Positions 63,401 through 64,000 of a DNA stretch of 64,000 nucleotides are shown one piece after another (positions within the stretch are counted from its first letter, which is position 1; every line of letters begins with the position of its first letter). The DNA comes from Pseudoalteromonas sp. CO133X. GTDB taxonomy: Bacteria > Pseudomonadota > Gammaproteobacteria > Enterobacterales > Alteromonadaceae. Where the stretch lies: NCBI GenBank assembly GCA_004208945.1, contig SGPE01000024.1:1-64000 (forward strand), read 5' to 3'. A program made the position numbers and the translations under genes. Under the pieces are notes generated by a model, which did not search any database, was not told the origin of the DNA, and worked only from the letters and a program-made list of their open reading frames with translations.

Positions 63401-63493
63401 AATAGTTCAGATTCAGGCTCCGGTGGTAGTATGTATTATTTAATACCTTTGTTAGTGCTCTCTATTTTACGAAGAAGAAAATACCAAATGTAA
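60434..63493 (+). CDS. Large surface protein: FG-GAP repeats, cadherin-like modules, GlyGly-CTERM tail
   Basis: A short signal peptide (LPYLALLFCSQSLLA) precedes a 700-residue beta-propeller region with FG-GAP/VCBS-type repeats, each with a calcium-loop-like core (DINNDGQDELI, DTNQDGLDEVI, DVNNDGVQDLV, DFNLDGKTDIA, DINQDGFLELI). Three cadherin/tail-like Ig modules follow (FTDRQTGQFTYTPNGDVGVDE, LDQNSGEIRYTPSGES, FDKDTGLFVYKPVGES). The tail GSGGSMYYLIPLLVLSILRRRK has the glycine patch, membrane helix and basic end of a GlyGly-CTERM signal, which rhombosortase cleaves to release or re-anchor T2SS substrates. The role is unknown; adhesion or polymer binding is plausible. Confidence 0.82.
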   Translation: MTKLPYLALLFCSQSLLATENTTYYNQYGDATLLSSQQINYEKTYFTSRDKNNSQPNLDRTSGLNLSNALADESLELTSIYRRYSLGNSTGLKGLYSVDLYGNGNKQIISVQRNNINIIEYKDNQYSVVEDFDYQDYIIDSALVRSIADDTYYLILVMRNQIVKINLLTMKTESTKEVFSSQSVLARDINNDGQDELIAVANSQILILDQSDLSVISELEYNGNKFVVGSFTEQNVHELMLEDGQLYRISENTIDYIKTLNTQLTGIHLQSVDTNQDGLDEVINGNSWYSIELISPNTDSIMWTANSDLDISRIIVADVNNDGVQDLVYGDGQWGQIHALSLSTGQEFWQINNPEHSVSSILVDDFNLDGKTDIAWGAGYTSSGHDGFHIHTVEDKSKQLSQKIFTYSQSLLGLADIDGKGGIDVIFSENGTNKLQVIDIETKEQLLTNVNLTDGWNDYQYMVTADLFNDGKNYLIVAGSETYTGNIQVFSPDNGNLLYTVPFKSGDQISTIEAYDINQDGFLELIVGNGASHSGSEGSYIRVFNGQTGELIKRSPRLQDFGSGVSGIVVGIDTQVNNKELFALIGNQLVKYNYVDNSITNYSLGSSFKALEGIVINGEKSLYAANEYGLLFSLTESGEMSEVAKLCDNSLNNVVSTRAGFIQFSCEDKFGEYDLNNNELVYEVARANQQSSIVSATYKGVDYLLLSGKSIEVFSNEAATTLVKPDDSQATSHVLMPVEVNLSLADIDFVVFESSPSLGQLTFTDRQTGQFTYTPNGDVGVDELAFYTVKGRSRSELATFTVYLTNQAPMVENSTIKTHWNTPLVLNLPASDADSEQLIFTVKNAPQHGQVELLDQNSGEIRYTPSGESLQPVSITFTAKDTLEETALANVVIELTNTSPIATNLSYETYYSTVVNGRLIGTDADADRLEFEVISNPSSGELSFDKDTGLFVYKPVGESSHSVNFSYLVTDKFATSETKTVTINVVGKGNSSDSGSGGSMYYLIPLLVLSILRRRKYQM

Positions 63494-63707
63494 GTGGTTT
63501 ACTTTAGTATTCTGTAATTACGCTTTAGATATGTGCTGTGTCGACTGGATTGGTACAGCGCATTTTTTAGAGTGCATAAAGCCTGACTCAACCCTTAGTA
63601 TTCAACTTACATTTATCCTCACTGTCTGCTAAAAATGATGTTATATTTGTGTTTTTGACTAAAAGTAATAAAATAATACAAATTAAAATTAACGATCAGG
63701 TTTAAAC

Positions 63708-64000
63708 ATGACATTACAAACAAACAGCCCGTTAGTCGAACAGCGTGCCGACCCGTTTGTGCATAAGCACAGCGATGGTTTTTATTATTTTACAGGCTCT
63801 GTACCAACGTATGATCGCATTGAACTTCGTAAATCTGCGACATTAGAAGGCTTAAAAGACGCTGAGACCTTTGATATTTGGTTTAAGCATGACAATGGCC
63901 CAATGAGTCGCCATATTTGGGCACCTGAAATTCATTATCTGGATGGTAAGTGGTATATCTATTTTGCAGCCAGCCAAGAAGACGATATTTGGGCATTACG
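63708..64000 (+). CDS. Family 43 glycoside hydrolase, 5' part only
   Basis: The window ends inside this gene. The 97 visible residues begin MTLQTNSPLVEQRADPFV with the catalytic-base Asp in the RADPFV motif, then DGFYYFTGSVPTYDRIELRKS and HIWAPEIHYLDGKWYIYFAAS, the WAPE blade of the five-bladed propeller. No signal peptide is seen, so it may act in the cytoplasm or the mature enzyme is exported otherwise. GH43 enzymes act on arabinan, xylan or related sugars. TCAGG lies seven bases before the ATG. Confidence 0.85.
   Translation, partial: MTLQTNSPLVEQRADPFVHKHSDGFYYFTGSVPTYDRIELRKSATLEGLKDAETFDIWFKHDNGPMSRHIWAPEIHYLDGKWYIYFAASQEDDIWAL

Overview
The window looks like chromosomal DNA of a marine gammaproteobacterium of the Alteromonadales, most probably Pseudoalteromonas. 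The reasons are moderate to low GC, the ygfB-pepP-ubiH-ubiI and gcvT-gcvH-gcvP orders, large TonB-dependent receptors next to chitin/N-acetylglucosamine genes, a tryptophan-halogenase-like gene in a sugar locus, a GlyGly-CTERM surface protein and many secreted hydrolases. The genus is inferred from gene content only.

Layout. (1) 1-9.5 kb: tRNA-Phe, a large beta-propeller lipoprotein, a decayed HAD phosphatase and a complete tripartite RND efflux operon (outer membrane factor, membrane fusion protein, pump). (2) 9.6-14.4 kb: dispersed repeats, a 6S RNA gene on the minus strand, then ygfB-pepP-ubiH-ubiI (ubiquinone synthesis). (3) 14.4-28.6 kb: a carbohydrate locus that reads as amino-sugar/chitooligosaccharide use: AraC regulator, TonB receptor, halogenase-like flavoprotein, sugar MFS, ROK kinase, GH20 hexosaminidase, and a second sugar MFS behind a LacI-type operator. 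A convergent TonB receptor closes it. (4) 28.9-35.3 kb: an LrhA-like LysR regulator divergent from a truncated GcvT-like protein across a perfect 24-bp palindrome, followed by the glycine cleavage genes gcvT, gcvH and gcvP. (5) 35.3-39.5 kb: repeat-rich spacer, a DesK/NarL-type two-component pair and a divergent membrane acyltransferase, with three dyad sites between them. (6) 39.5-51.7 kb: accessory DNA with a frameshifted small gene, a 7-bp tandem repeat, two secreted alpha/beta hydrolases and a lipase remnant. It also holds a Tae4/Tai4-like effector-immunity pair, a UPF1-like helicase with a nuclease-like tail, and several unknown small exported proteins. (7) 51.7-64 kb: GH18 chitinase, a COG0523 GTPase plus DUF1826 pair with a Zur-like operator, a kelch protein, large-subunit catalase, topoisomerase IB, a 1019-residue FG-GAP/cadherin-like protein with a GlyGly-CTERM tail, and the start of a GH43 glycosidase cut by the window edge.

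How the genes work together. The GH18 chitinase and GH20 hexosaminidase would release GlcNAc or its oligomers, the TonB receptor would bring them over the outer membrane, the MFS carriers over the inner membrane, and the ROK kinase would phosphorylate the sugar. No nagA or nagB is present, so the pathway must continue elsewhere. The most interesting items for follow-up are the helicase-nuclease fusion, the Tae4/Tai4 pair far from any secretion genes, the GcvT-like/LysR module, the multi-dyad control region of the acyltransferase, and a hairpin that appears to bridge a Shine-Dalgarno and its start codon ahead of the halogenase-like gene. All functional calls are from reading motifs by eye; no database search was run.
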